This document shows, piece after piece, positions 1-12,428 of a stretch of 64,000 nt of DNA. The translations under genes were made by a program, and so were the position numbers. The stretch spans positions 276,437 through 340,436 of the forward strand of contig NW_027192193.1 in NCBI RefSeq assembly GCF_041956535.1. Reading direction: 5' to 3'. Below the pieces are notes generated by a model. That model saw nothing but the letters and a program-made list of their open reading frames with translations. It had not been told where the DNA came from and ran no database searches. How positions within the stretch are numbered: the first letter of the stretch is position 1; every line of letters begins with the position of its first letter. The DNA comes from Calcarisporiella thermophila CBS 279.70 (Eukaryota; Calcarisporiellomycota).

Positions 1-15
1 ACAATATAGAAATTT

Positions 16-87
16 GGGGCGTTGGCGCAATGGTAGCGCGTCCGCCTCCAGAGCGGAAGGTTGGGAGTTCGAGTCTCTCACGTCCCA
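16..87 (+). tRNA. tRNA-Trp (anticodon CCA)
   Basis: A complete cloverleaf of 72 bases can be folded. The 7-bp acceptor stem (16-22 with 80-86) has one G-T pair. The D arm has a GCGC/GCGC stem, the anticodon loop is CTCCAGA with CCA at positions 34-36, the variable loop has 5 bases, and the T arm carries the TTCGAGT loop. Position 87 is the discriminator A; CCA is not encoded. There is no intron, whereas many fungal nuclear tRNA-Trp genes have one. It lies 397 bases upstream of SEN1 on the same strand. Confidence 0.95.
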
Positions 88-93
88 TTTTTT
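88..93 (+). terminator. RNA polymerase III T-run terminator
   Basis: Six T residues start directly after the tRNA discriminator base. This is the standard signal for polymerase III release. Confidence 0.85.
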
Positions 94-484
94 CCTACAT
101 AATTTGCAATTTTCCAATTCTCTTTGGCGTATTTTTTTATAGTACATGGTCAAAAACTGCAATGTAAAGCTGGCACTTATAGTTTTGGAGGATCTAAATC
201 TTTATATTTAGTTTCGTATAAAGATAGGTATAGACGCGGGATGTTCGAGCTTTGTGCTGATCCTTCTCTGAGATACACACTGGTATCCTAAAAGCAGAGC
301 CATTTGTGACTTTATTTATCTTAGTAATTTAATAATTATGAATCTTTACGCGCGAAAACGCGTTCTCTCATTAACTTGAATTCCAACAAGATCCTTTTTT
401 GCCCATGTTATTACTATAAAGCTAATAGAAAATTCAGATTACGGAAGTAATAAATAATAAATATATATTTTATTTCTCTCTCCC
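94..484. other. intergenic, SEN1 5' region
   Basis: AT-rich sequence between the tRNA and SEN1. No open frame or RNA structure stands out. The last 30 bases before the SEN1 ATG are a T/C-rich tract, common near fungal start codons. Confidence 0.6.
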
Positions 485-3400
485 ATGGCCAATGGACCTT
501 CCGATCTGGAGTCACTCCTTCGTGGCCTTACTGAGACCACTGGCCGTGATCATCAGCAGTATATAAATCGAGCCCTCGCTTATCTACTCGATTTGCCAGA
601 TCGTTGCTGGTGGAGAAATTCAAAGCTTGGTCAGATTGCAAAGGAGCTCTTCTACACGCTTTCTCTTCCTACTCCCCAGAAATCGCTCGCTGTAAAATCC
701 CTTCTTGAAATCTGGGAAGAGCATTTAGGATGCTGCATGTTTTGTGTCAAACCATACTACCGGCTAGAAAATGAGTATATAGAGGGGTATGTATAGTATT
801 TGTTTGTTTTTGATAAAAGTGAACCGATTCGCTGTTTTGATGGTGGGCGACCTTGTTGTTTATGTTGACCCTATATATATATGGTCAAACACATGGTCGG
901 TGGATTGACACTGCTATTTATCGCTACTCACATTTTTCGCACTATTATTTATTATAGTCTCAAGAACAAATTTGAGGAGAGTAGCATTTTGGATTTTCAA
1001 AGACACCTAGCGCAATGGAATGCAAGTCGGATACATCGAAACTTAGAGAGCCTCATTAAGTCATTGAATGAATGCGTGCAAATCCATGATTCCCCTGATT
1101 TTTCCGATTCGACCGAAAGCTTGTTGGAACGAGTCCGATGTACACTATATGAGTTATTTCTTTACGATAAGTACTTAGGATGCATGGATATAAATGCACT
1201 TCTTCCTCAGTTGGTGTACGCACTTCAGCAGAATAATTTTAGGTGCTCGTTACCAACTCCCATCCTCCCAGGTTTGATACTCATACAGGCATATCCCGAT
1301 TCTAATGTGAGGACGTGGGCCAGACTTATGTTGTCGGCTGATGAAAATATGACCAAGTCAATAACTGGTGAAGACCTCGAGGAGCACGAACGGGAGCGTA
1401 TAAAGCAGGCGCTGATATCCTTGCTAAGCATAATGGTAGCCCCCACTAGAGACAAAATTATAATGAAGAATGAAAACACCCCATTCAACTTGGAGGTGCT
1501 GGATGACGAGATATGGAGCATACTTAACTCAGTTTTTAGAGTTCTTCCAGAGAATGTCACAATAGAGGGTGTAAAAGAGGTTCCAAATTTCCCAACTTTT
1601 ATACTCCAACGTATGCGCGAAGGGTCAGGGGAGTATCTCGATATTCTTGCAGTGTTCAACCAGTTGCTGCTAAAGCTGCGTGAAACGATGTGGGAGTTAT
1701 TGCCGAAAGAAAATCCAGTAGAAATTTTCAGAGAAACGCTTTCTAATCCACAGCTTCGCATGTTAATTAATGATGACCAAGACAGCGATGTGACAGAGAA
1801 TGCTTTTGGGTGGATACACTCACTAATTCTCTCAGTTATTGATACCAATTTGCTGTCTTCTCTTACTCAGCTAGCTGCAGAAACACTACTTGTTCAGATG
1901 CAGGAGGAACATTGGCCCCTATGGAGCCGGGCATTCACTCTAGAATTAGCACTTGATATATTGCTCTATTGCCACGAGGAGAAAGCCATCGCCTATCCTA
2001 TATCCGTTATACGTAAACATTCCAAACTCTTTGTCAATCTTGCATCTAACCAGCCTAGCGATCCCTGGGAATCCGCGCATCATCTTGCCTGCATTCTGAT
2101 CGAAACTGTGTTTACCCTTGATGCTCGGAAACTCAGCGCTATGTTTGTACGGCTACACAAGGGTTTAGAGTCAGAGAGCGTGGAGAAAGAATTTTGTAGC
2201 GAGATGTGGTCAGCCTTAGGAGGACTCACAACACTAATGTCAGGAAACACAAAGGCAGTACTTGCAGCACTCTATTCTTTTTCAAGAATTTCGTTGCTTG
2301 ATCCCGAGGCTCTCGCTGAGCTAAGGACATCGGAAGCAGGCAGTTTCGTGAGTTCGTCTCTAGTACATATTCGGAATCAAGTGCTTGCAATCCTCCAACA
2401 CATCTCTGATCAATCGGTTGTGCTCCCGGAACTTCTAAAGGAGGAAAAATTTGTCCGATCCATCGTTCGGTTCCTTGTCTGCTCTGATAAGGAGCTCCGA
2501 TCAGCTTCCGCCGAACTCCTTAAGCTTGCATTCGAGGTGAAGACAAATGTCGAAAGCTTCCGCATTTTGCTAGTCGAATACCAACTCAATACTGTAAAAG
2601 CCATGGTCGATGCCTTGGAGTCGTTTACAAAGCTCTTGACGTGTGGGTCACGTGTCCTCTGTGTGGTAGCTCCATTTTTCAATGCATTCCAAGGGTTGCT
2701 AACGGAGCTCTTAGAAGGAACTGGCTGGGCAACTCGCCAGATTGCTAATGAGCTTGAGGTGGCTCGCCTTGCGAGACTTCTGTGGAGAACTGCGTGGTTC
2801 TGCTTTGGAAAAATTGCTGATGCGATCCTCAATTGGTCAATGACAAAAGACCCCAAGATCGACCAACTGGTTGCAGCGATGCAGTCAGTTCAAGCTGCTG
2901 TGGTGTTGTTCACAAATAACACTCACATACTCATTCAGCTTGCCAGGGCGGATAATGAGGCTCTACCTCCGGTGTATTTGCCTTTAGATAGTACCTCTGA
3001 GGCGCTCGACCATTTGCATCGATGGCTGTACGCAAACGACAGGCGTGCATTGGACAATACTGTGCCGTTGATTTGCGTGGTGATAAATATTTTAGCGGAT
3101 GGAGAAGTCAATATGGGAGACGAGGCATACAAGAATTTGCAGCGCATCTCTACCGATCCGAAGCAATCTGTACTCTCGGATAAGCAAAGGAAAGATTTAG
3201 CAATTGCCCTCTCCGCTTACGACCGTAAGCTATCCAAAGAGGAGGCCATTGAAATTATCCCGGTGGACGACTTCGAAGAGTTCGATGATCTGATAGATAT
3301 CACAGATGATTTGAACAAGTTAATGGATTCTTATGAGACTTCACCTCATACGAGTAATCAGAACTCGGCGTCTGCAACCTCTGCTCCGCTCACTGCACAG

Positions 3401-6400
3401 CCTCCTCCTCCTCCTAAAGTAGTCCAAGTTAAATTAGATTCTCGAAACTGGAAAAATACTTCATCAACCAAAGCATTATCGTCGGGTTCTATTTCGCAGG
3501 CTTGGAAGAATTTAGGCCTAGCAAACTCTCGCCCTGCACCTGTAAGTAGGCCATTCTCATCTTCCGCGAATCGTGGTAGCACCACCGCACCCAAAGGTGG
3601 CTCCAAGTTGAACCAAATGCTTCAAGACTTCAAAAAGGATCGACGGCAACTGAACGAAGCAACGCGGTTTATCAAGGCGAAGAAGACGGTTTCTGCTACA
3701 CCGGTACGCAAATTAATGCCAATCCGAACCGATAGCCGTCGGGTTGCCCATGACCGAGTCAATAATGAATCCGATTCGGAATCAGACAGCTCGGATGACG
3801 GAGGCAGCGGCCTGTTGGATCTTGTGAAAGAGAATTCAGCCAAGAACAAAAAGGCAGGCATTCGAAGCTATCGAGAAATGGAGAGCGAAAGGCGGCGTAC
3901 AGTGATGTTAGAAGATCCTCACTTAAATATAACGCGTTTTGAGCACCGTAATCGGCTCCAGTATCAAGAGGCCATTCGTGCCCGGCTTACTCCAAGCTTG
4001 AGCGGATTACACAAGACGGTTTTGTCTTGGGACCTGGGTGCAACTGGCCCACTTCCCCCTAATATCTCTCGCGATAATCTTCGTCAAGTACCCGATAAGT
4101 TTTCGGACGTGGACGAGTACGTCGGTGTCTTCGAGCCCTTGCTAATCCTTGAGTGTTGGCAGCAACTGCTTCGTGCCAAAGAAGAGACGAACGCGGTCGA
4201 TGCTATTGAATGCAAGATTAAAACTCGTTCATCAGTGGACGATTTCACCGATATCACATTCCAGGTGTCAGTCGTGGACTCGAAATCGCTTGGGGAGCAT
4301 GATCTCCTGTATTTCACCATCCCAGATAATGTCAACATCACGAGTAACGGACTTAAGGGGACTGCGGATTCCAAACGGCGGAAAGGCTTCATGGGCAAGG
4401 TGCAGAGTGTAACTACACGACGAGACCGGCACGACCATCAGAATCCCATATCCGGAGAAATCGTAGTGCGAAGTTACTTCGGGCTGAAAGATGCCCACTT
4501 TGCAGCCATTTTGATCCCGGGGTCAAGTCTAAATTGTATACGCTTGTTCAGGTAATGTTAAGCTCTTGTGCAAACAATCTACTTGGATATCCATTTTTTT
4601 CGATACCAAATGCTATATAGCTTGGTAACTGTACATCGCGAGTATGCTGCTCTTCATGGTCTCGCATATTACGACCTGTGTGAGTGTATTCTTAATCCAA
4701 CCGGGTCCAAGCGAACTTTTCCGAAGGTGGAAGAGCTCGAGAAATACATGCGAACGTTCAATGTTAATCAGCCACAGGCCGAAGCCATCATCGGTGCTAT
4801 TCGTCAACCTTCTGGGTTTACCCTGATCCAAGGGCCGCCGGGGACGGGCAAGACGAAAACGACGCTTAGTTTAATTGGGTCATTCCTTTCCAACAGTATT
4901 GAGCCTCCTGATGTGTCTTCGATAACTGCTCAGGCACCAGAATTGAAGACGCCGAAGCCACGCAAGCTTCTTGTATGCGCCCCCAGTAACGCGGCTGTGG
5001 ACGAAATCGTGAAACGTTTGAAGGCTGGCATTCTGGATGCATCGGGAGAAAAAATATTCCCACGAGTGGTGCGCATCGGTGCAATTGACAAAGTCAGCCC
5101 TGGGGTGCTCGATCTCACAATTGAGCGCTTGGTAGAGAGTGAGATGAACCCCAGCAATCCCGAGTACAATAAGGCCCAGTCTGAGATGAGCGACGCCAAG
5201 GGTCAGACGGAGATGTTGCGGGAAGCCCTTCGCAAGATTGCCAATCAACGAGACGAGCGCATGGTCAAACTCGTGCAGGCACAAAAGGATAACGATCTCA
5301 TTTTAGAGGCGAGTCTTGAGTCGGAGCTGAAGGCGCTTAACGATAAGAAGCGTCGGATAGTGCAGCGCCTTGATGCAGAGAAGGAGCGATCAGAATCCAA
5401 GGCCGCGGCAGTCGATATCTTGCGATCCAAAATCAGGAGCAGGATCCTGGATGAGGCTGACATTATATGCACCACGCTTAGTGGAAGTGGCCACGAACTT
5501 CTCACCTCATTTACTGGGGGCTTCGGCACGGTGATAATCGATGAGGCCGCGCAGTCGGTGGAGTTGAGCTCACTAATTCCATTGAAGTATCGATGCAGGA
5601 AATGTATCATGGTAGGAGGTATGTGTGCTCGTCCCCCATACACTGCTAGATGAGTTTTTTTTTTTCCGAAGGACTAATAAGAATTCGGTCCTTTTGTGCA
5701 TAGATCCAAATCAGCTTCCACCCACAGTGCTCTCCCAACTTGCGGCTGAATACAGCTATGAGCAGAGTCTTTTCGTCCGCATTCAGAAAAATTGCCCCGA
5801 GTCCGTTTATCTACTAAGGTATGTCTACCTTTGAGCCACCAGTTAAGTCGGAGTGACATCTTGCTAACATGGATAATGTAGCATCCAATACCGTATGCAT
5901 CCAGATATCAGCTACTTCCCCAGTCGCCTCTTCTACGAGTCGCGTCTCACAGACGGCCCCCACATGAAAGAAATAACTCAGGCCACATGGCATAGCCATG
6001 CGCTATTTGGCCCCTATCGTTTTTTTGACGTGCACCGAGGACGGGAGGCACAAGGCGTAAGCCATTCGCTCTACAACACAACTGAGGCTTTAGTGGCAGC
6101 CAATTTGCTCCAGATGCTTGCCACTGAGTTCCCAAAGACACCGGTAAAGATGGAGCTTTGCTTACCGCTCTTCTTTGTCCAATAACGTCAGGGATGAACC
6201 TGTGTTTTCTCCTTAACATAGCTTGCCAATCGAGTTGGTGTTATTACCCCCTATAAACAGCAACTACGAGAGCTCAAGCGGGTATTTGAATCCAGATTTG
6301 GCAAAGGCATCCTGAGTGTAGTCGACTTCAATACAGTCGTATGTATTTTTGCTATTTATTTTTTTCACTCTAATTGTTTCGAGGCGAAGTGTTCTATGGG

Positions 6401-7656
6401 TTCTACTTTTTCTATTCTTTTTTTTTTCATCCCACAGGATGGCTTCCAAGGACAAGAGAAAGACATTATCATATTTTCCTGCGTCCGTGCCAGCGGTGGT
6501 AAGCGAGATCATTTGCATGGATTGCTGCACGATACCCAGATATTGACGTTTTTTTTCACCCCTTTAAATAGAATCAGGGGTTGGCTTCTTGGCCGATGTT
6601 CGCCGTATGAACGTTGGCTTAACTCGCGCGCGCTCTTCCATTTTCATCCTTGGGCATGCCAAGTCTTTGCTGAGGAACCGCATGTGGAAAGCGCTGGTCC
6701 TCGATGCTGAAAAGAGAAAGTTAATTATATCGGTGTGTAATCGTGGTGGTTAGTCTAGTGGTTCCCAAGCTAAATACACTCCTCCTTTAGTGTGACGTAT
6801 CCACGTTTGGAAGCAAGTCCAATGACTTTAACAATCTTTTCGAGGTCGACAACTCACCCCCCAAGGCAATCAACTTGCCCCCCGAAGTGATCAGCATCAA
6901 GGTGCCGAAGAGCGAAGAGAGCCTTGACGCCCAAGCACCCGTTCGCCACCAAAAAGACGCGGAAAAGTCGCCGTCCCTTGATTTGGATAGTGCGACCGAG
7001 GAGAGAGCAATGCAAGTCGATCAGCCCGAAGGAAACATCCCGAAACCTGATACTCCGGAGCCGAAAAAGCGGCCCAATGAGGAAGGAGGAGCGTCTGCTT
7101 CTGATAGCGACAGCAAACGTATGAGGACGAAATCTGCTGATAGCACCACCGATAAGCAACAAGGAGCTCGGCCCAAGGTATATTGATGAATACGCTTCTT
7201 TTCAGAACTCGTTGCTTACCAATTGCCCATCTGCTTTATTTCCTAGATTCCTCCGCGAATGGCACCCAAGAAAATTGAACCTAACATCTTCATCAATCGG
7301 AAACCAAAAAAGGTAAACTCCCCTCCAATCCTGTTTTGCGGCCCGCCTCTAACGAATGTTCTCTCTAGCAAAAAATAGAGCCCCTCCCTGCCACATCGGT
7401 GCGCCAACGACTCAACGAAAAGAGGATTGGTCCCTCGCCCGTTCATCCCCCATCCAACCGCCCCCCCAGCATCCAACGGGGTTCCTCGGCCAATTCTTCT
7501 GGCCAACCGCATACCCAACCCTCCCATTCCCTTCCGCATCCAAATCATCGATCGAGCTCGACCGGATCACTAAAATCCCGCCGTGGTCCCCCGCCGAAGG
7601 CGCGTCAGCAGGAAGTGAATTTGGATGAGATTTTAAAGAGCATGGAGAAAAGATGA
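485..7656 (+). CDS. SEN1: Sen1-type superfamily 1 RNA/DNA helicase
   Basis: Sen1 unwinds RNA and RNA:DNA hybrids and ends non-coding RNA polymerase II transcription in the nucleus. The inferred exons are 485-786, 958-4551, 4621-5618, 5704-5818, 5882-6143, 6222-6338, 6438-6498, 6572-6732, 6791-7177, 7247-7312 and 7369-7656. All junction phases agree and the product is 2116 residues, near the usual length. The first ~1300 residues are the helical SEN1 N-terminal region. A low-complexity acidic and Pro/Ser linker follows (exon 2, from ~3250). The helicase core has Walker A GPPGTGKT (~residue 1370), DEAA box IIDEAAQSVE (~1605), VGDPNQLPPTV, SIQYRMHP and GLTRARSSIFILG. A charged, Lys/Pro/Ser-rich tail ends the protein. 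Exon 8 has two in-frame acceptors 6 bases apart (6572 or 6578). The start is the first ATG, after a pyrimidine tract. Confidence 0.95.
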
Positions 7657-8321
7657 ACCTCCTATAGACACACTAGCCACTCAGCATTGGCTGAGCCTGC
7701 TATCGCGGCTATTTTGTTATTATTGAATATTGTACATTTCTTTCTATGTTCCACTCTCCTGCACCTTTTTGTTTTTCTTCTATACCAATCAATAGAAATT
7801 CCCATGCATGGAAATGCTAATCGAATAGCGAGATATGCATCCTAAGACGATAGCCACCGTGACCAATGTGCTCGGAGGTGGGGTGAGAATTTCACTCCCG
7901 TCCCTCACCGAAACCCCCATTCAAACTCGAAGAATTTTCCACTAACGTCCCGGCAACTATACAGGCCAAATAGGGTAGGCGGAATTTATTGACAAATTGA
8001 GCCGTTTCGTCTAGTCCATATTAGCCCACCACTGCCTCTATATAGGAAAGTGCTTACTCTCACATGCATTGAAATTTCCATTGTGTTCCTAGTCCAATCC
8101 ATAGCGCTGGGCCGCTATATTTTGGGCCCATAGAAACAAACGCACTTGTTTTCAAGAGCACAACCTCCCTTTTGTTAGTGGTGCTCTGAGATCTTTTCTT
8201 GGTCATTCCATCATACACACCACTTTGCACATGAACTGGGGGTGAGATAGGGTGCACCTGACGAAAACTGCAACGCAACGGTCCCCTTCATTATGTAATG
8301 GCAGTGCCATTTTACAAAAGA
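7657..8321. other. intergenic, no gene seen
   Basis: Holds the SEN1 3' untranslated region and then the distal promoter of the small secreted protein gene. Reading both strands gave no convincing frame or RNA. Confidence 0.6.
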
Positions 8322-8330
8322 TATTTAAAG
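8322..8330 (+). promoter_or_regulatory. TATA-like element of the small secreted protein gene
   Basis: TATTTAAAG lies about 80 bases before a likely 5' leader intron (8408-8478), and 151 bases before the ATG on the genome. After removal of that intron the distance suits a TATA-driven promoter. Confidence 0.45.
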
Positions 8331-8480
8331 GCTCCCCTTTTCGCGCATTCTACTGCTAGTCATCATCATTTTATCCGTTGCTCGACGCTCCAAAGATATT
8401 TAATTAGGTAATCCTCCCCCACACTGTCCGTAAATGAAATGTTACCATTTGACTTTAATTGCCACTGCTATTGGATAGGT

Positions 8481-8759
8481 ATGAAGCTTGCTACGTCATT
8501 GATTGGCCTCACATTTGCGTGGATGTTTGCCACCGCTGCAGCCGAGTGGGAGTGCAATGAAAACAATAGCCTAGGTGATATGAGGGTCAACGCGTGCCGC
8601 AGCAACAACTACTTCTGTGTTAATCGATTCTCCAACGTCAACAACAACGGGGTGAAGGCCTTCTGCGTGCGTGCTAGCGACTACGGGGGCCAAGGCCTTC
8701 TAGCCAGGTGTCAGTGCTATTCCAACGTTCATTTCGACAGGCCATACCCCAGGAAATAA
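8481..8759 (+). CDS. small secreted cysteine-rich protein
   Basis: The product is 92 residues. Residues 1 to ~20 form a signal peptide (MKLATSLIGLTFAWMFATAA with a likely cut before AEWEC). The mature part is about 70 residues with six cysteines, enough for three disulfides, the last two as C-Q-C. No known family was recognised; size and cysteine content resemble fungal secreted effectors and antimicrobial-like peptides, which is inference only. The ATG at 8481 was preferred to the in-frame ATG at 8439. It starts the signal peptide, and 8408-8478 looks like an intron (GTAATC donor, GGATAG acceptor) that would remove the earlier ATGs from the leader. Confidence 0.7.
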   Translation: MKLATSLIGLTFAWMFATAAAEWECNENNSLGDMRVNACRSNNYFCVNRFSNVNNNGVKAFCVRASDYGGQGLLARCQCYSNVHFDRPYPRK

Positions 8760-9822
8760 CTTCACCCACACAACGGGTATTGCCAAGTGCTAAGCCTTGA
8801 AAACATATTATTGTTTATTGTTCTCATTAATATATTGAAATAAAGTGAGAAGTTAGACTCGCTATGATTGAGAAGCTTGCTGCTAGTTGGCATCGCGTAT
8901 TTTTTGTTGTGGGGTTAAGGCATTCTTTTGGGAGAGAATACAGCCAAATGTAGTGCGCTAAATAGTTCGTCCGCCTGCTGCTCAGTACTCCCGATAGAAA
9001 GAATGCGAGCCAATAGGAAGTTTCATCAAACGATTTGCGTGAGTTAGCGATGCTAAATATGCTCGATATATTAGTCATGACCCTGTACACGTGCACTTGC
9101 AAGAATCCAGCTCGTTGTACATGACGGAGAGGGATGTTCGTGGACATTTTTCTGTTGAAGACACCAGGCTGCCACTTCAACTATCCAAACATTTCCCGAC
9201 AATCTGATTTTTTACATTCTGCGCAAGGCTAAGCGCTATGAGTGGAGGTGGGTGGGAGCGGCTGTCCTGAGAAATGATCTGATTCTTTATATCCCAACCT
9301 TGCTAATTGGAACGGGGTGAGATAGATTCCACAACCTATGCATATGCATTGCAGCTGTCAAAAACATGCCTTGATGAACGCACCGCTTTTCGGGCCATCC
9401 CTTGGATTTGCTAATTTCCTCGGGTGGCGCAAGAAGTGGTCGCTATCAGCTCATCTATTTATTTTAAGATCCTTGTGTGTTTGGAACTCTATATTAGAGT
9501 CCATAGTTGTGCACTGAAATTGCTCTGAATAGAAATAGGTTTACTTAATGCTCACTTGATATATAGATATCATTGGCTATTGTTGGAGTTTTGTCTTTTT
9601 TCCTTTTCTCCACTTCGTTTTTTTCCTTTTTCTTTCTACCTTCCTTTTTTTTTTCCTTTTTCCCTCCCTCTCCTTTAACCCCTGCTATATTCCGCTGGTA
9701 ACGCATTCCTTTTTGTGCTTAATTTCAGTCCAATTCGCACTACCACCCCTCTTTGTATTTGTTTCCACCACCATAGACTAGTGGGTCCATTCTCAAGAAG
9801 AGTCTTGGCTAACGAGTAAAGC
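8760..9822. other. intergenic with pyrimidine-rich leader
   Basis: No supported gene. A long T/C tract covers 9591-9676 on the plus strand, upstream of the membrane protein gene at 9823. Such tracts often mark transcription start regions of fungal genes. A minus-strand open frame at 8827-9180 lacks protein-like composition. Confidence 0.55.
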
Positions 9823-10671
9823 ATGCAAATGCTGCAGAGGAGATCTAGCCATCAGTATTTTCGCCGCCAAAGGAGCGAAGACCAGGCTCCCTTCCAGAGC
9901 AAGGCGGATCCCGCCACGCCTAAGAACGACCCCACCACAAAAGAAACGACCCCACCACCCCCAGAGTCTACTCCGGAGAAGTCCAAGCAGACTACACAGT
10001 CCACCCCGCCAGAGCCTTCGGGTCCCAATAAATCCGATAAATCTACACCGAGTCCGGGCAAGAACACACAGTCGGCGCCTGCACCACCTCCTACCCTCAC
10101 CATGACCAAAACTACCGTGATAGGCGAAACACCGTTGAAGACACCTTCGCAGCCATCGTCGAAGAATTCATCCTCTTTAAAACCACCGGTGAACCCCTCT
10201 CTTTTGCCGCCTTCCTCCCATAACCCGTTTTCCACATTCGTGCCCTCCACATCCGCCTCGAACTCGCTCGACGCCCCACTCGCGTCCACCTCGGCTAGCT
10301 TAGTGAAGCACGATGGGCAGAATGGAGAGCAGAAAGCAGACGATGGGGGCACAGTGCAGTAAGTTCCAGCGCTAACCTTAAGCTAAAGCCTAGGTTCTCA
10401 TCTGATGCCCATTAGGTTTATGACGATTGGAATTGCCGTTGGGTGTGCCGTATTAGCAGCGGGCATTGGTATTTATATTTTCAGGAAATGGAAGCTCTCT
10501 GTAAGTTATTCGTTCAGCTCTTCTTGCATTTGTTTGCTAACTGGGATGGCGATGACGATCCAATAGCCCTCGAGGAGCTTCAAGGATAAGTTTTTGCCTG
10601 AAGATTCATACCATTTCGAGGGTACACGGGAGAAAGATCCTAGCTACCTCCGGAATCTGAAAGAGCCATAG
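9823..10671 (+). CDS. single-pass membrane protein with Pro/Ser/Thr-rich domain
   Basis: Exons 9823-10358, 10416-10500 and 10567-10671 join in phase to give 241 residues. Residues ~20-178 are low-complexity Pro, Ser, Thr and Lys, a mucin-like composition expected to be O-glycosylated if outside the cell. One transmembrane segment follows (about residues 180-200, MTIGIAVGCAVLAAGIGIYI), then FRKWK and a ~40-residue charged tail ending NLKEP. The basic residues after the helix predict a cytosolic C-terminus. The plan resembles fungal wall-stress sensors of the Mid2/Wsc type, but no signal peptide is visible and the start is basic (QRRSSHQYFRRQR). An upstream exon may be missing. No family was recognised. 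Confidence 0.65.
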
Positions 10672-11107
10672 AGATGGATGGATCTCGGGCTGGATATTTG
10701 TATTATTATCATGATACCGTCAAGATGACCACTTCTAGTAACATAGCGTAATCGTAATAAAGTGTACCATTCTTTCATCTCCACTCGCATCATGTGCGAA
10801 ATTCATCATTGGGGCATCTCGATTTGGCGAGGCCTATCCATCCATCTCAAAGCCTCCGCTTTAGATATGTTCTGGAAATGGATCGTGTTAAATAAAACAA
10901 TAGATAGAGGTTTAAATTATTGTTTCAGTACAAGTAGAATATCAAATGACAATGATGTGAGTGAATAAAAGAGATAAAGTAATGGGCTTCTAAGACTAGG
11001 AAAATGTGCAAGATGTACCAACGTCTCCATGGGTAGGGGCAAAAGATAACTCCGTTGCACTCTTTCGTTTATTATTTTCTTATAAATAACGAGGGGAGGG
11101 GAGGGAA
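10672..11107. other. convergent intergenic region
   Basis: 3' flanks of the membrane protein gene and of the chitin deacetylase gene, which converge here. The short open frame at 10762-10968 has no protein-like features. Confidence 0.6.
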
Positions 11108-12314
11108 TTAGAGCAGGAGGGAGGCGACGAAACCAGCGAAGCCAAGGAATCCGAATCCAAGAACCTTGGATGCGTCCGAAGTCTTGGCGGGGCCGGCCGA
11201 TTGAGCGGCGGCGGGGGCGGACGACTTGGAGGAAGCCTGCTGGGTGTTAGCCTGGGGGACTACCTGCTGGGGAACCACCGACTGGGAAACAACGGGGGCG
11301 GCGGAGGAGGAGGAGGCGGGGACCACAACAGAAGAGGAGGCAGGGAGGGAGGAGGCAGCGCTGGAGGCAGGGCCGTCACGGTAGGCGGAGGCCTCGCCAA
11401 TGCACTGGCTGGCAAGAATGGGCTTGTAGCCAGCCTTGACCAGCTTGGGGATGTTGGAGATGGCGATATCGACAGTCTCCTTGGCGTGATCGTGCTCAAG
11501 GGAGAGAACGCCGGTCTGGCGGGTGGCGAACTCGCCGATGGGCTTGGCGAAGTTGGCAATCACCTGAGGGATGGTGATTTCCTTGCTGCGGATCTTCCAG
11601 TCGTTGCTAGAGTAGAGAGGAGGGGGGTGGGGGAGGAGAGGTCAGAGGATGCGGGGGGAGGGAGGCCGGCCTTATTGCATGTACTTACGTGTCCACGTCC
11701 CACTGGAAGATCTTGTAGCCGAGCTGGGCGGCAATGTCGCGCACACGGTCGTCCATGTCACCCTGAGGCGGGCGGATGTACTTGATGCGCTTGCCGACGG
11801 CCTGGAAGATGGCCTCCTCGGTCCACTTGAGCTCGGAGATGATCTGCTCGTTGGTGAGGGTGGTGAGCGGGGTATGCGACCAGGTGTGACCAGCGAGCTC
11901 GTGGCCCTCGGCGTAGGCGCGCTTGACGAGGTCGGGGAACTTGCGGACCTGGGAGCCCATGAGGAAGAAGGTCACCTTGAGGTTGTTCTGCTTGAGGAAG
12001 TCAAGGAGGGCGGGGGTGAACTCGGTGGGTCCGTCGTCGAAGGTCAGGGCCCACTGGCCCTTAGGGCAGGTGGCGACGTCGGTCTTGTTGGTGCGGAGGC
12101 AGGTGGTGCAGGTCCAGTGGCAGAAGGGGTCGGCACCGCCCTCGGCGCATTTAGCGCCGACGGGGGCCTTGGCCACCTTGGAGGCGTCGACCAGGGAGAG
12201 CCACTCGGGGGCGGCGGGGGGGGTGGTATCGATGGTGGGCAGAGTCAGGGGCTGCTGGGCCACGGCGACGGCGGCCATGGAGGCGGCGACAACGAAGAGC
12301 GTCTTGGAGACCAT
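11108..12314 (-). CDS. GPI-anchored chitin deacetylase (polysaccharide deacetylase)
   Basis: It removes acetyl groups from chitin to make chitosan at the cell surface. Exons on the minus strand are 12314-11689 and 11606-11108 (82-base intron, phases agree), giving 374 residues. A signal peptide (1 to ~19) ends at AVAVAQ. A cysteine-rich stretch follows (CAEGGADPFCHWTCTTC). The NodB domain shows TFDDGP (metal Asp), HTWSH (metal His pair), RPPQGD, WDVDTNDW and LEHD. RPPYG is the commoner form of the third motif. A ~100-residue Ser/Ala/Val/Gln linker leads to a hydrophobic end (FLGFAGFVASLLL), a GPI-attachment signal. Third positions are very GC-rich, which suggests high expression. A TATA box lies about 110 bases before the ATG. 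Confidence 0.95.
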
Positions 12315-12420
12315 ATTAGCGGAACGATAGGAAGGGGGTATTAAGGAGGAGGTATTCTATTCGGAAGGGAAAACAAACAAGAAGAGGGGGGGAGGAGAGG
12401 AGCCGCTGGCCGGCCGTGAA

Positions 12421-12428
12421 TTTTTATA
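12421..12428 (-). promoter_or_regulatory. TATA box of the chitin deacetylase gene
   Basis: On the minus strand the sequence is TATAAAAA, about 107 bases upstream of the start codon at 12314. Confidence 0.65.

Noticed and set aside
6745-6775. tRNA box-A-like sequence (TAGTCTAGTGG) inside a SEN1 intron
   Set aside because: No anticodon arm or box B follows and the stretch fits a normal 58-base intron.
11201-12344. Long plus-strand Gly-rich frames opposite the chitin deacetylase
   Set aside because: They are shadows of the GC3-rich deacetylase exons and have no signal or domain.
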